Below are positions 19,894 to 29,577 of a stretch of 34,988 bases of DNA, piece by piece (the stretch's first letter is position 1; each line of letters begins with the position of its first letter). Origin of the DNA: Buttiauxella izardii (lineage in GTDB: Bacteria; Pseudomonadota; Gammaproteobacteria; Enterobacterales; Enterobacteriaceae); the NCBI RefSeq assembly GCF_003601925.1, contig NZ_QZWH01000050.1:1-34988 (forward strand). Reading direction: 5' to 3'. Both the position numbers and the translations under genes were made by a program. A model generated the notes under the pieces. It saw only the letters and a program-made list of their open reading frames with translations, made no database searches and was not told the origin of the DNA.

Positions 19894-21228
19894 ATGAAAC
19901 AGCGTGTCAGCTATGCCCAGGTGGATGCCGGAGTCACTTCCGCGCTTCCGTATGATGCGCCGTTGGTCCCGGAGCGCGCTAACGCTAAGTCGTTGGTGGC
20001 CGTCACTCTTGGCAATGGCCTCGAGATTTACGATTTTGCGGTTTACAGCTTTTTCTCGGTGATTATTGGCCATCTCTTTTTCCCAAGCACCAATGACTAC
20101 ACCTCTTTGTTACTGGCGGTGGCGACATTTGGCGTCGGGTTTGTGATGCGTCCGCTGGGGAGCCTGGTTCTGGGGAATTATGCCGACAAACACGGGCGTA
20201 AAGCCGCGATGACACTGATCCTCGGCTTGATGTCTTTAGGCGTGATGATGGTGGCATTTGCGCCGACTTATCATCAGGTTGGCATTCTTGCGCCAATCGT
20301 GTTGGTCGCCGGGCGCATGTTGCAGGGCTTTTCTGCGGGCGGTGAAGTGGGGGCGGCGACTTCCTGGCTGATGGAAGCGGGGCATAAATCCAGCCGGGGT
20401 GCGCGAGTGAGTTGGCAGATGACCAGCCAGGGCGGGGCGGCACTGTTTGGCGCAGCGATGGGCGCGGGTTTGAGCCATGTGCTGAGCGAACAACAACTTT
20501 ACGACTGGGGCTGGCGTATTCCGTTTATTGTCGGCCTGGCAATTATGCCGATTGGGTTGTATATCCGCCGCCAGCTGGCTGAAACACACTCGGTGACGCC
20601 GACGGTCGTGACAGAAAACCCGGCTTTAACGTTATGGCGTGAGCATCGCCGCGCGTTGTTGCTCGGTATTTTGCTGGTGATGAAAGGCACCACCACGTTT
20701 TACATCATCATTTATTACATGCCCGCTTATATGGTGAATACGCTGCATATGCCTGCCAGCACCTCATGGTGGGTGAGTTTGACCGCCGCCGCGCTGACGC
20801 TTTTAGTGCCGTTCTTTGGTGGCAAACTGGCGGACCGGTTACCGAAACGCAAGCCGATACTGATCGCCTGCGCGGTGGGATCGTTCATTCTGATCTGGCC
20901 GATCTTCGCGACGATTTTGCATGGTGCGCCGCTAGGCGTCACGCTGGCGTTGATAGCCCTCGATCAGATCCTCGCCAACATCAGCTCCGCTGCCTTTTTC
21001 TTGTTGATCCTCGAAGCGTTCCCCAAAGCGGTTCGTGCCTCCGGTATGGCGCTGGTTTACGCCATCGGCGTGACGCTGTTTGGTGGTTTCGCCCAGTTAA
21101 TCGTGACCTGGTTGCTCAAAGTCACCGGGGAACCGATGGCTCCTGCCTGGTATTTGATGTTCTGCGCGGTCGTCACTTTCGCGGCATTACTGGCCTGGCA
21201 TGAACGCGAAACTTTCTGTGATGAATAA
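19894..21228 (+). CDS. MFS metabolite:H+ symporter (MHS family)
   Basis: 444-residue inner-membrane transporter with about twelve TM segments. GNGLEIYDFAVYSFFSVIIG at TM1 and GNYADKHGRKAAM after TM2 are the family signatures shared with ProP, ShiA and KgtP; AGRMLQGFSAGGEVGAATSWL is the TM4 motif. I start at the ATG at 19894 because AAGGA lies seven bases ahead; a GTG at 19888 would sit on top of that SD. The amidohydrolase follows after 14 bp. The likely cargo is a negatively charged organic acid, perhaps an N-acyl amino acid handled by the next gene; this is inferred from neighbourhood only. Confidence 0.85.
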   Translation: MKQRVSYAQVDAGVTSALPYDAPLVPERANAKSLVAVTLGNGLEIYDFAVYSFFSVIIGHLFFPSTNDYTSLLLAVATFGVGFVMRPLGSLVLGNYADKHGRKAAMTLILGLMSLGVMMVAFAPTYHQVGILAPIVLVAGRMLQGFSAGGEVGAATSWLMEAGHKSSRGARVSWQMTSQGGAALFGAAMGAGLSHVLSEQQLYDWGWRIPFIVGLAIMPIGLYIRRQLAETHSVTPTVVTENPALTLWREHRRALLLGILLVMKGTTTFYIIIYYMPAYMVNTLHMPASTSWWVSLTAAALTLLVPFFGGKLADRLPKRKPILIACAVGSFILIWPIFATILHGAPLGVTLALIALDQILANISSAAFFLLILEAFPKAVRASGMALVYAIGVTLFGGFAQLIVTWLLKVTGEPMAPAWYLMFCAVVTFAALLAWHERETFCDE

Positions 21229-21242
21229 AAAGGAATAACCCT

Positions 21243-22412
21243 ATGCTTATTAAAGAAATTCTTGATAACGAAGCAGAAATGATCGCCATTCGCCGCGATT
21301 TCCATCAGCACCCGGAGTTAGGTTTTGAAGAGTTCCGCACCAGCGACCGTATCGCACAATTGCTGACAGGCTGGGGTTACGAAGTGCATCGTGGCCTCGG
21401 CGGAACGGGCGTGGTGGGAACGCTAAAAGTAGGAAGCGGCGGCAAGCGTCTGGGGATTCGCGCCGATATGGACGCGCTGCCAATGCAGGAGCAAACCGGG
21501 CTGCCGTGGGCAAGCGTGAATGAAGGGAAAATGCACGCCTGCGGGCATGACGGACACTGCGCCATTTTGCTGTCGGCGGCGCGTTATCTGGCGGAGCATC
21601 GCCCGTTTAGCGGCACGTTACACCTGATTTTCCAGCCGTCGGAAGAGTCGATTGGCGGCGCAAAACGTATGATTGATGACGGCTTGTTTAAGCTGTTTCC
21701 GTGCGATGCAGTTTTTGGCCTGCACAATTTCCCGTTGTTGCCTGCGGGGGAAATCGCCACCAAACCCGGCGCGCTGATGGCTTCGTCAGACAGCATGACG
21801 ATCACTCTCGAAGGCAAAGGCGGACACGGATCGATGCCGGAACATTGTATTGATCCGACGGTTGCCGGGGCGTCGATCGTCATGGCGCTGCAAACCATTG
21901 TTTCGCGCAATGTAGATCCGCAGGATTCTGCGGTGGTGACGGTAGGGAGCCTGCAAAGCGGCACCACGCATAATATTATTCCGCACAGCGCGGTGCTGAA
22001 ACTCAATATGCGTACCTTTAAATCTGAGGTGCGGGATGCGGTGAAACTGCGCATTCAGAAACTGGTTCACGCGCAGGCAGAAAGTTTTGATGTGAAAGCA
22101 TCGATTGCGGTGGATTTCGGCTACCCGGTGACGGTCAACGACCCGCAGCAAACTGAGTTTGCGATGCAGGTGGCTCGCGACGTTTTCGGGGCTGATAAAG
22201 TCGCCGATCCTGCGACGGTGAAAAGTGCGATGGGCAGCGAGGATTTCTCGTTCATGCTGGAGGAAGTGCCGGGCTGTTATTTATGGCTGGGGACGGCGAC
22301 CGGCAACAATGACTACTCGGTTCACCACCCGTTATATCAGTTCAACGATGCCTGTATTTCCAGCGGTGCGACCTATTGGGTCAAGCTGACCGAGTCTTTC
22401 TTACGTTCGTAA
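21243..22412 (+). CDS. M20-family amidohydrolase (hippurate hydrolase-like)
   Basis: 389-residue cytoplasmic metallo-amidohydrolase of the M20D group (HipO, AbgA/B, IAA-amino-acid hydrolases). The dinuclear metal ligands are in place: C100 and H102 in HACGHDGH, E134-E135 in PSEES, H161 in LHNFPL and H361/H362 in YSVHHPLYQFND. The satellite dimerisation domain runs from about residue 180 (EGKGGHGSMPEH). Such enzymes cleave N-acyl or N-aroyl amino acids (hippurate, acetyl or indole-acetyl conjugates). It is transcribed with the upstream symporter, divergent from a LysR gene, in an arrangement like the E. coli abg locus though with different transporter type. The exact amide is unknown. Confidence 0.88.
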   Translation: MLIKEILDNEAEMIAIRRDFHQHPELGFEEFRTSDRIAQLLTGWGYEVHRGLGGTGVVGTLKVGSGGKRLGIRADMDALPMQEQTGLPWASVNEGKMHACGHDGHCAILLSAARYLAEHRPFSGTLHLIFQPSEESIGGAKRMIDDGLFKLFPCDAVFGLHNFPLLPAGEIATKPGALMASSDSMTITLEGKGGHGSMPEHCIDPTVAGASIVMALQTIVSRNVDPQDSAVVTVGSLQSGTTHNIIPHSAVLKLNMRTFKSEVRDAVKLRIQKLVHAQAESFDVKASIAVDFGYPVTVNDPQQTEFAMQVARDVFGADKVADPATVKSAMGSEDFSFMLEEVPGCYLWLGTATGNNDYSVHHPLYQFNDACISSGATYWVKLTESFLRS

Positions 22413-22422
22413 ATTACAACTT

Positions 22423-22477
22423 TCTGCTGACGGTAAATAACCCTGGGTTTTCTAGACTGAAAGAAAACGTCAGCAGA
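22423..22477 (+). promoter_or_regulatory. Leader stem-loop overlapping the methyltransferase SD
   Basis: TCTGCTGACG (22423-22432) pairs with CGTCAGCAGA (22468-22477). An inner helix TTTTCT/AGAAAA is stacked on the same right arm. The right arm includes the first bases of the AGAGG ribosome-binding site. It could be the 3' end hairpin of the amidohydrolase mRNA or a translational control element of the next gene. Confidence 0.5.
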
Positions 22478-22485
22478 GGTTTTAC

Positions 22486-23502
22486 ATGTCCTGGCAACCT
22501 TTTCTCACCGTGATCCCCGGCTCTGTGCCGGCGGATCTTGCCATAAAAAATATCTCTTGTAGCGACATAAGCGATAGCTGGCCGATGAAGGATCAGGTTG
22601 CAGAACAGATCGATGATATCAATCAGCAGCTCGTCAGCGATTCGACGCTTGAAGCACCGGAGATATTCCTGGATAACCAGGGAATGCGGCGAATACGCTG
22701 TCGCAATAAACTCTCTGAACTTGCCTTCCATAATCGACCTGCCCTTCAGGAGTGGCGTTGCCAGTTGGTTCCAACCGCGCTGGCGCTTTGGGCTGTGCAG
22801 CATCCGCTAGCGGAACGCTTGATCAGCGGCGGGGAAATGGATGTTCATAGCCGACCCTGGTTTATTCACGCCAATGATGCGCGGGGGATTCGTTCCCGCG
22901 CCAAAGTGATGGCGGACATTGCCGATATTCACCTGAATAACCGTGTTTCTGGAAACTGGATAAGCCTGGCTTGTGGCGCGGCGGTGCCGGTTTTAAAGAC
23001 CTTACGCGGCGCAAAACTCAGGTCGCAGAAATTCACTTTGCTGCTGGTTGATCATGACCGGCAATCGCTGAAATTTGCTCGCGGGTTGGCGACACAATAT
23101 GGGCTGGTGGTAGGCCATCATTTTGCTTTGTTGATGCGCAATTTATTTGACCGGATGGTGGTCAGCGACAAACTGGTTCAGGAGTTGGGCGAGCAATCAG
23201 CTGAACTGGTCGATGGGTTGGGGATTTTTGAATACTTTTCGGAACCGGAAGCGGTGAATTTTATCCGTCACGCCCTGCGTCTGGTGAAACCGGGCGGCGT
23301 GCTGATTATTTCAAATATGCTCAAAACCAGTCCGCAAATTGATTTTGTGTTGCGCTGCGTAGGCTGGACGACGATTTATCCGCGCACGCTTTTCGAGCTC
23401 AGGGATATTGTTCTGGCGGCAGGAATTGACCTGAAAAATGTCACGGTGACGTTACCCAGCGATGGGGTTTATGCGGTGCTGGAGATTAATGTGAAGGAGT
23501 AA
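22486..23502 (+). CDS. Putative class I SAM-dependent methyltransferase
   Basis: 338 residues. The N-terminal half (1-150) is not recognisable to me. The C-terminal half has a Rossmann methyltransferase pattern: motif I-like WISLACGAAVPVL near 158, an acidic VDHD at the end of strand 2 (LLLVDHDRQSLKFA), and ALRLVKPGGVLIISNML near 268, the classical post-motif III loop. The acceptor is unknown. It is a lone gene, 73 bp after the amidohydrolase with a hairpin between, convergent with yjjA and separated from it by a REP cluster. It could be an accessory gene, as it is not part of the conserved E. coli yjj neighbourhood. Confidence 0.7.
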   Translation: MSWQPFLTVIPGSVPADLAIKNISCSDISDSWPMKDQVAEQIDDINQQLVSDSTLEAPEIFLDNQGMRRIRCRNKLSELAFHNRPALQEWRCQLVPTALALWAVQHPLAERLISGGEMDVHSRPWFIHANDARGIRSRAKVMADIADIHLNNRVSGNWISLACGAAVPVLKTLRGAKLRSQKFTLLLVDHDRQSLKFARGLATQYGLVVGHHFALLMRNLFDRMVVSDKLVQELGEQSAELVDGLGIFEYFSEPEAVNFIRHALRLVKPGGVLIISNMLKTSPQIDFVLRCVGWTTIYPRTLFELRDIVLAAGIDLKNVTVTLPSDGVYAVLEINVKE

Positions 23503-23537
23503 AATTCAGATTGCGGCAAAGGTTGATGAGCGGGTTT

Positions 23538-23671
23538 TGTCGGATGACGCTATCGCTTATCCGACCTACGTGGGGATTGCTTGCAAAGGGTTTTGTAGGG
23601 TGGATAAACGATAGCGTCATCCACCATTTACGCCGGTGTTGTCGGATGACACTGCCGCTTATCCGATCGAC
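23538..23671. repeat. REP/BIME cluster of three alternating units
   Basis: Unit A (23538-23570) begins TGTCGGATGACGCTATCGC; unit B (23594-23626) is the same sequence inverted, with GATAGCGTCATCCACC; unit C (23639-23671) returns to the A orientation, starting TTGTCGGATGACACTGCCGC. Each unit is itself an imperfect hairpin of GGATGAC...TTATCC type. Alternating REP units between convergent genes are a typical BIME. Confidence 0.8.
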
Positions 23672-23683
23672 AAGGCCTGACTT

Positions 23684-24199
23684 TTAAGACAGGTAGTTCA
23701 TGCCTTGTTTCAGCACAAAATCACACGCCTGAGTTTTCACTTTTTCCGCAATCGGTGAGCTGCCGATGCTGTTCAGATTCAGCTGCTGGCCTTTGCCAGT
23801 ATTGAGCAGGCCCATCAAACCCTGGGTGTAATCCTGAGGTTCTGTTTGTTTGGTGCCGCTATCTAAACCGAGTTTGTCGAGCAGCTGATTTTTGACGTTT
23901 TCTGGATTGGTGGCGGAAACCAGTTTGTTCTTCATGCAGTATTCTAAAATACCGGCGGCATTGGTCATGCTGTTAGAGCTTAATGCGCTAGTACCGCCGC
24001 CGAGCAGGCTGGTCAGTGAGGCCAAAGAGTTACCGGTGGTGCCAGTAGTCGTCGTGCCTGTACTGCTGGTGCTGGTGGATTTGCTTAATTCATTTGCTGC
24101 GCTGGAAAGCTGATCCTGCCAGCTTGCGGCCATCGCCTGGCCAGCAAATACCGACGTTGCCAGCGCCAGAGCGCATAAAACCTTTTTGCTTGCTTTCAT
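23684..24199 (-). CDS. yjjA: DUF2501 exported protein YjjA
   Basis: 171-residue secreted protein of unknown function. The ATG at 24199 opens a clear signal peptide, MKASKKVLCALALATSVFAG, with cleavage expected after QAMA; an upstream in-frame start would bury it. A Ser/Thr-rich linker (STSTSSTGTTTTGTTGNS) precedes the DUF2501 domain (GILEYCMKNKLVS, QTEPQDYTQGLMGLLNTGKG, VLKQGMNYL). In E. coli yjjA is downstream of dnaT-dnaC; here the upstream neighbour on the same strand is a TetR gene 117 bp away. Confidence 0.88.
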   Translation of the reverse strand: MKASKKVLCALALATSVFAGQAMAASWQDQLSSAANELSKSTSTSSTGTTTTGTTGNSLASLTSLLGGGTSALSSNSMTNAAGILEYCMKNKLVSATNPENVKNQLLDKLGLDSGTKQTEPQDYTQGLMGLLNTGKGQQLNLNSIGSSPIAEKVKTQACDFVLKQGMNYLS

Positions 24200-24316
24200 C
24201 TGTTTATACTCTTTTTCGGAAGCCTGCATTGCAGGCGAATTTTCGTCGAGTATACCGCTTTCTCCCGGCCTTTTGAGGTTCGGAGAGTTCTTAAAGCATC
24301 CCAAAAATACGGTTAT

Positions 24317-24958
24317 TTACGGCCCGATGTAGCGCAGCACGACTTTTACCGCCATTTCACGGTAATGGCTGGTGCTGTCAGTCGGTTCGGCTCCGTCTTC
24401 AAAGAAGTTGGAGAAGGTGTAACTGTTGGCGACATGATAGAAGCTAAAACTACTGATCAGGCGGTGAACGTCTTTGGCGGTAACAAGCTTATTAAACAGC
24501 TGTTTTTCTTGCCCACGGGTCAACACATCTTCCAGTAATTCCAGCGCGCTGCGGTTTATTTCACGCAGGTACGCCGACTCTTTCACAAAGCGCCCGCGCT
24601 GCATGTTTTCCATGCAGATAATACGAATGAAATCCGGGTGCGTGGCGTGGAAATCAAATGTCCATTCCACCAGTTCCACCATCGCTTCGACGGGTGGTTG
24701 ATGGGAAAGATTGAGCTGGCGTTCACAGCTGCGAATTTGGGTGTACACATATTCAAGCACCTGAACATAAAGCAGTTCTTTGCTTTTGAAATGATAAACC
24801 ACCATGCGTTTTGTGGTGTTAGCCTTTTCGGCAATTTGCTCCATGCGTGCGCCGTTAAGGCCAAACTCAGCGAACAAACTAATGGCGCTGAAGAAAATCT
24901 TTTCTTTCAAACTGGCGTCATCGAAACGCTCAGGAAGATAAATTTCGTGGGTTTCCAC
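24317..24958 (-). CDS. TetR/AcrR-family transcriptional regulator
   Basis: 213 residues from the GTG at 24958, which has AAGGAG six bases upstream; a longer reading lacks an SD and starts with unrelated sequence. The DNA-binding domain spans about 18-65 (LKEKIFFSAISLFAEFGLNG, RMEQIAEKANTTKRMVVYHF, KSKELLYVQVLEYVY), with the recognition helix in TTKRMVVYHF. The C-terminal ligand domain (HPDFIRIICMENMQRGRFV) is of the type found in RutR-like and related regulators. It occupies the place where dnaT-dnaC lie in E. coli. A long inverted repeat abuts its start. Target and ligand are unknown. Confidence 0.85.
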   Translation of the reverse strand: METHEIYLPERFDDASLKEKIFFSAISLFAEFGLNGARMEQIAEKANTTKRMVVYHFKSKELLYVQVLEYVYTQIRSCERQLNLSHQPPVEAMVELVEWTFDFHATHPDFIRIICMENMQRGRFVKESAYLREINRSALELLEDVLTRGQEKQLFNKLVTAKDVHRLISSFSFYHVANSYTFSNFFEDGAEPTDSTSHYREMAVKVVLRYIGP

Positions 24959-24968
24959 GCAAGGCTCC

Positions 24969-25014
24969 TTAATGTCATCAGGCCGCTGGTAACGCCCAGG
25001 CCAGATGACATTAA
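24969..25014 (-). promoter_or_regulatory. 16-bp inverted repeat abutting the tetR ribosome-binding site
   Basis: Arms TTAATGTCATCAGGCC (24969-24984) and GGCCAGATGACATTAA (24999-25014) match in 15 of 16 positions around a 14-base spacer. On the coding strand the second arm ends in TTAAGGAG, so the hairpin shares bases with the SD of the GTG-started TetR gene. It could be a TetR operator (two half-sites) or an RNA hairpin controlling translation. No U-tract follows, so it is not a classical terminator. Confidence 0.65.
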
Positions 25015-25066
25015 AACAAGTTTGCGCGGGCAAAGCACTGATGAGTTCGCGAAGCCCTGAAACACA

Positions 25067-25540
25067 TCACACTCGTGGGCGTTTGCGGTACAGCCACAGC
25101 CCCGGAATGGATAGGCCAATCGATAGCGCACCGACGATAAAAGACGCTTTCAGGAAGTTGGTCAGCAGTTGAATCATCAGGTCTTCGGTGTAACCAAAGT
25201 GGCTGAGTTTTACCGCTGAAATCATCGCGGTGTAAGCTGAAATCCCAGGAAACATCGGGATCACGGCGGCGACGGTAAACACTTTCGGATGGGCCAAATA
25301 CCAGCGTGACCATTGAATACCGATGCTCCCGACCAGTAGCGAGGCGATAAACGTGCTCCATTCGATGTTCAGGCCTGCCGTCATCATCGCCATTCTTGAG
25401 CCGTGGCCAATCGCACCGAGCAAGGCGCAATAGGGCAAAGCACGTTGCGGGACATTAAACACCAGTGCGAAACCGGCTGCGGGGATCGCCGCCAGCGCCA
25501 TGTCTTGTAACAGCGCGAGTAAAAAGTCGATTATTCCCAT
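25067..25540 (-). CDS. yjjB: ThrE-family exporter small subunit YjjB
   Basis: 157-residue inner-membrane protein, the same length as E. coli YjjB, starting at [14 protein letters not shown]. It shows four to five hydrophobic helices and the conserved [27 protein letters not shown] and [16 protein letters not shown]. With YjjP it forms the split ThrE/DUF3815-type exporter reported to release succinate in E. coli. The start overlaps the yjjP stop by 10 bp (ATGGGAATAA), so the two subunits are coupled. Confidence 0.94.
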   Translation of the reverse strand: MGIIDFLLALLQDMALAAIPAAGFALVFNVPQRALPYCALLGAIGHGSRMAMMTAGLNIEWSTFIASLLVGSIGIQWSRWYLAHPKVFTVAAVIPMFPGISAYTAMISAVKLSHFGYTEDLMIQLLTNFLKASFIVGALSIGLSIPGLWLYRKRPRV

Positions 25541-26307
25541 CCTTTTAACCCCCACACGGACATCGCCATCACCACGCCAATGCAGGTGGCAAGCGTGAGT
25601 AAACTCGCCATTGCCCATCGGGCAAGCCCGGTGTTGACGTGGCCTTTAAACATATCGGCCACGGCGTTGATCAGCGGAAAGCCCGGCACCAGCAGCAATA
25701 CACTCGCCGCCATCGCAATATTTGAAGTGTTGGCAAACGGCCCTTTGGCGATAAGCAAACCAGAAATAGACGTGGCGACAAAGGCCGTAATGCAGAAATT
25801 AATTTGTGGGTGTAAATGGCGCGCGGTGAGCACTAATCGGACGTACATTGCCACCGAACCGGCCAGAAATGCGATGAATGCCCCATCCCAACCGCCATGA
25901 TTGAGCTTACAGAAACAGCCGCAGGAGAGGCCGACCATCAACACCACTAACCAACGGGGATATCGCAGCGGTTTAATATGCTCAAATCTTTTTAAAACAT
26001 CTTTGCAATCCAACAACTTGTGTTCAGCCATGATCACAATATGTTGGACTTCCGTCACCACGTGCATGTTGATGCCACGGTCGATATTTTTGCGCGTGGT
26101 GGTGAGGCACTGGTTATCTTTGATGGTGCTCAGAACAATGGCGTTCGCTGAAATTGAGCTTTCAACGCTATCCATTCCCAAAGCGATCCCTAAACGGCTG
26201 GAAAGTTCTTCAACCAGCGAGCTTTCAGCGCCGTGTTGCAGCAAGAAAAGCCCGCACTGAATACACAGCCGGGTGACATCGCGCTGTAAGTTTACGTCTG
26301 TCGACAT
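25531..26307 (-). CDS. yjjP: ThrE-family exporter large subunit YjjP
   Basis: 258 residues from the ATG at 26307 ([15 protein letters not shown]), with SD AGGACAGGC; E. coli YjjP has 256. The cytoplasmic N-terminal DUF1212 domain ([40 protein letters not shown]) is followed by five or so helices ([47 protein letters not shown]). It is the partner of YjjB in a succinate/amino-acid type exporter. Its promoter must lie in the divergent region shared with pobA. Confidence 0.94.
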   Translation of the reverse strand: MSTDVNLQRDVTRLCIQCGLFLLQHGAESSLVEELSSRLGIALGMDSVESSISANAIVLSTIKDNQCLTTTRKNIDRGINMHVVTEVQHIVIMAEHKLLDCKDVLKRFEHIKPLRYPRWLVVLMVGLSCGCFCKLNHGGWDGAFIAFLAGSVAMYVRLVLTARHLHPQINFCITAFVATSISGLLIAKGPFANTSNIAMAASVLLLVPGFPLINAVADMFKGHVNTGLARWAMASLLTLATCIGVVMAMSVWGLKGWE

Positions 26308-27795
<1,488 letters not shown>

Positions 27796-27843
27796 ACTAC
27801 ACTTGTTCAACAGAGCATGGGTTTTTTAAGCTAAGAGGGTGAA

Positions 27844-28722
27844 ATGAGCCTGAACACCGGTATTCCGGTATTTAAACTTTATGGTGAAAACCGAATCTGG
27901 CCTGCGGCGGATTTGCTGCATTGTGAGTCTATTCACAGCCGCAGCAGCCTTTATGAATGGCACATTCGCATTCATCAGCATGCGGATTTGGTTCAACTGC
28001 TTTATCTGCATAAAGGGCAGGTGGAGATAGATATTGAAGGCGTGAAACATCACGTTAATCATGCCTGCCTTCAGGTGGTGCCCGCATTGTGCGTGCACGG
28101 CTTCAAATTTTCACCCGGTGCTCAGGGTTATATTCTTTCATTTTCCGCGCCCTTGATTGCTCAGTTTGAACAGCAATTTGGTCGGCCTTTGCAGGTCTTA
28201 GCCCAGGCGGCTTGCGTGCCGGTGAAAGGCTCGCGCAGGCAAATTAATACCTTGTTTAGCACGCTTCAGAATGAGTACGAAGGGCAGGGCGAAGCGCGAG
28301 ATATGATGCTGCATTCGCTGATCAGCGCACTGTTAGTTTGGCTTAATCGCCAATGCGCTCCGGCCCCGAGCGGCAGTTCGCGAGTTGAACGCAAACGCGC
28401 CGTTATTCATCAGTTTAATCAATTGGTTGAGCGTCACTATCGCGAGCAATTATCAGTCACGCATTATGCGAGTGTGGTGGGTTTATCGACCGTGCATTTG
28501 AACAACTTGTGCCATGAATTCTATGGCTGCAGTGCGCTTAATGTTCTGCACCAACGTGTTCTGCTCGAAGCCCGGCGTAGTTTGCTTTACACCAGCATGA
28601 CCATAAGCCAGATCTCAGAATATCTGGGATTTAGCGATGCGACTTATTTTTCACGATTTTTCCGCCGTTATACCGGCTCGACGCCAAAAGATTTCCGCCA
28701 TCATCCAATCCATGAGTTGTAA
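27844..28722 (+). CDS. pobR: AraC-family activator, PobR type
   Basis: 292 residues. The N-terminal cupin-like sensing domain (VQLLYLHKGQVEIDIEGVKHHVNHACLQVVP) is followed by a two-helix-turn-helix AraC/XylS domain from about 190. Helix 1 is LSVTHYASVVGLSTVHLNNLCHEFYG and the second is MTISQISEYLGFSDATYFSRFFRRYTGSTPKDFR, the AraC signature. Directly downstream of pobA and in the same direction, it is the likely 4-hydroxybenzoate-responsive activator. SD AGAGGGTG stands just before the ATG. It is well supported as AraC family; the PobR role rests on position and on the close match of the whole protein type. Confidence 0.88.
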   Translation: MSLNTGIPVFKLYGENRIWPAADLLHCESIHSRSSLYEWHIRIHQHADLVQLLYLHKGQVEIDIEGVKHHVNHACLQVVPALCVHGFKFSPGAQGYILSFSAPLIAQFEQQFGRPLQVLAQAACVPVKGSRRQINTLFSTLQNEYEGQGEARDMMLHSLISALLVWLNRQCAPAPSGSSRVERKRAVIHQFNQLVERHYREQLSVTHYASVVGLSTVHLNNLCHEFYGCSALNVLHQRVLLEARRSLLYTSMTISQISEYLGFSDATYFSRFFRRYTGSTPKDFRHHPIHEL

Positions 28723-28904
28723 TGTATTTAATAATAATTAATTCAATATTAATTATGGCTAATTTTAAATGGTATGAAGTTGTAAGAAATGTCACTTTCA
28801 GAAATAATATTTCATCATTAATATTTCTTTCTATTTTTAATATTCACTTAGAAGACTTATCCTCTCTCTTTTATAGTTTCACATATATTAGTCAAAGGAA
28901 TGAT
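28723..28904. other. AT-rich leader of the LuxR-type gene pair
   Basis: 182 bp of strikingly AT-rich DNA (for example AATAATAATTAATTCAATAT near 28730) between pobR and the first LuxR gene. The low GC continues through the first half of that gene. An open frame runs back to 28722, but it has no SD and an unlikely composition. The E. coli yjjQ-bglJ promoter region is AT-rich and H-NS-silenced; the same is plausible here. Confidence 0.55.
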
Positions 28905-29555
28905 ATGGAAAATATTATCACTGCAAGTAATCCTTCCAGCACGATAATGGTAGTAGTTCCTTGTGTATTAACCGCAGCGGGAATTGTTACTAAGCTTCAA
29001 TCGAACTCGAAAGTTAATGGATTAGTTAAGGTTATCAATAGGATTGATGAAGCTTATTCAGGAGTGTTAAAAACATCTGATGTCACTGTTATCTTAAATA
29101 TCAGTGAATCAACCAGCCAGCTTGCCGAAGAGATAAAGTTTATTAACTGGTGCCGCACCGTTCAACCTTCGGCGGTAATCATTGCTTACACGCGCAATCA
29201 TAAACTTAGCGTGCTTAATTATATTGCTGCGCTGGGTGTGAGAATTATTATTTCTCAATATGAGTCATCCGCCACTTTTTCAGATTTCATCAATAAATCA
29301 TTTAATTCAAAGGTGATGTTGTGTAGCCCAATCATTAAAAGCATCCTGGAAGAAAGAATGATGGCCGAGTTAACGGTGTGCGAAGTTCAGGTAATAGGGC
29401 AATTATTTCTCGGCCACAATGTGAGCCAGGTGGCGCATAACCTGGGGCGCGATATCAGAACCGTCAGTTCGCACAAAAGACATGCCATGGAAAAGCTAGG
29501 ATTGCACTGCGAGAAAGATCTTCACCTTTTGGGGTGTGCGTTGTCAGGAAAGTGA
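28905..29555 (+). CDS. LuxR-type regulator with degenerate receiver, BglJ/YjjQ-like
   Basis: 216 residues from the ATG at 28905 (MENIITASN), which has AAGGAAT 5-9 bases upstream. The N-terminal 145 residues look like a receiver fold without a convincing phosphorylatable Asp (VILNISESTSQ in the place of strand 3). The C-terminal LuxR/GerE helix-turn-helix is at about 155-205: ELTVCEVQVIGQLFLGHNVSQVAHNLG, then RDIRTVSSHKRHAMEKLGL. It is followed after 22 bp by a YjjQ-like gene, as in the yjjQ-bglJ pair of E. coli, but the YjjQ-like gene is second here. It could be a diverged BglJ acting with RcsB, or a separate paralogue. It is AT-rich compared with neighbours, suggesting acquired or H-NS-bound DNA. 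Confidence 0.75.
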   Translation: MENIITASNPSSTIMVVVPCVLTAAGIVTKLQSNSKVNGLVKVINRIDEAYSGVLKTSDVTVILNISESTSQLAEEIKFINWCRTVQPSAVIIAYTRNHKLSVLNYIAALGVRIIISQYESSATFSDFINKSFNSKVMLCSPIIKSILEERMMAELTVCEVQVIGQLFLGHNVSQVAHNLGRDIRTVSSHKRHAMEKLGLHCEKDLHLLGCALSGK

Positions 29556-29577
29556 TTTTTTTATAAGGAGATAAAAA

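Noticed and set aside
24969-25014. Inverted repeat as the terminal repeat of a mobile element
   Set aside because: Both arms lie within 46 bp, there is no transposase and no target duplication; regulatory dyad or RNA hairpin fits better.
28722-28904. N-terminal extension of the first LuxR gene starting right at the pobR stop
   Set aside because: It has no ribosome-binding site, a hydrophobic low-complexity translation from AT-rich DNA, and a better SD exists at the ATG at 28905.
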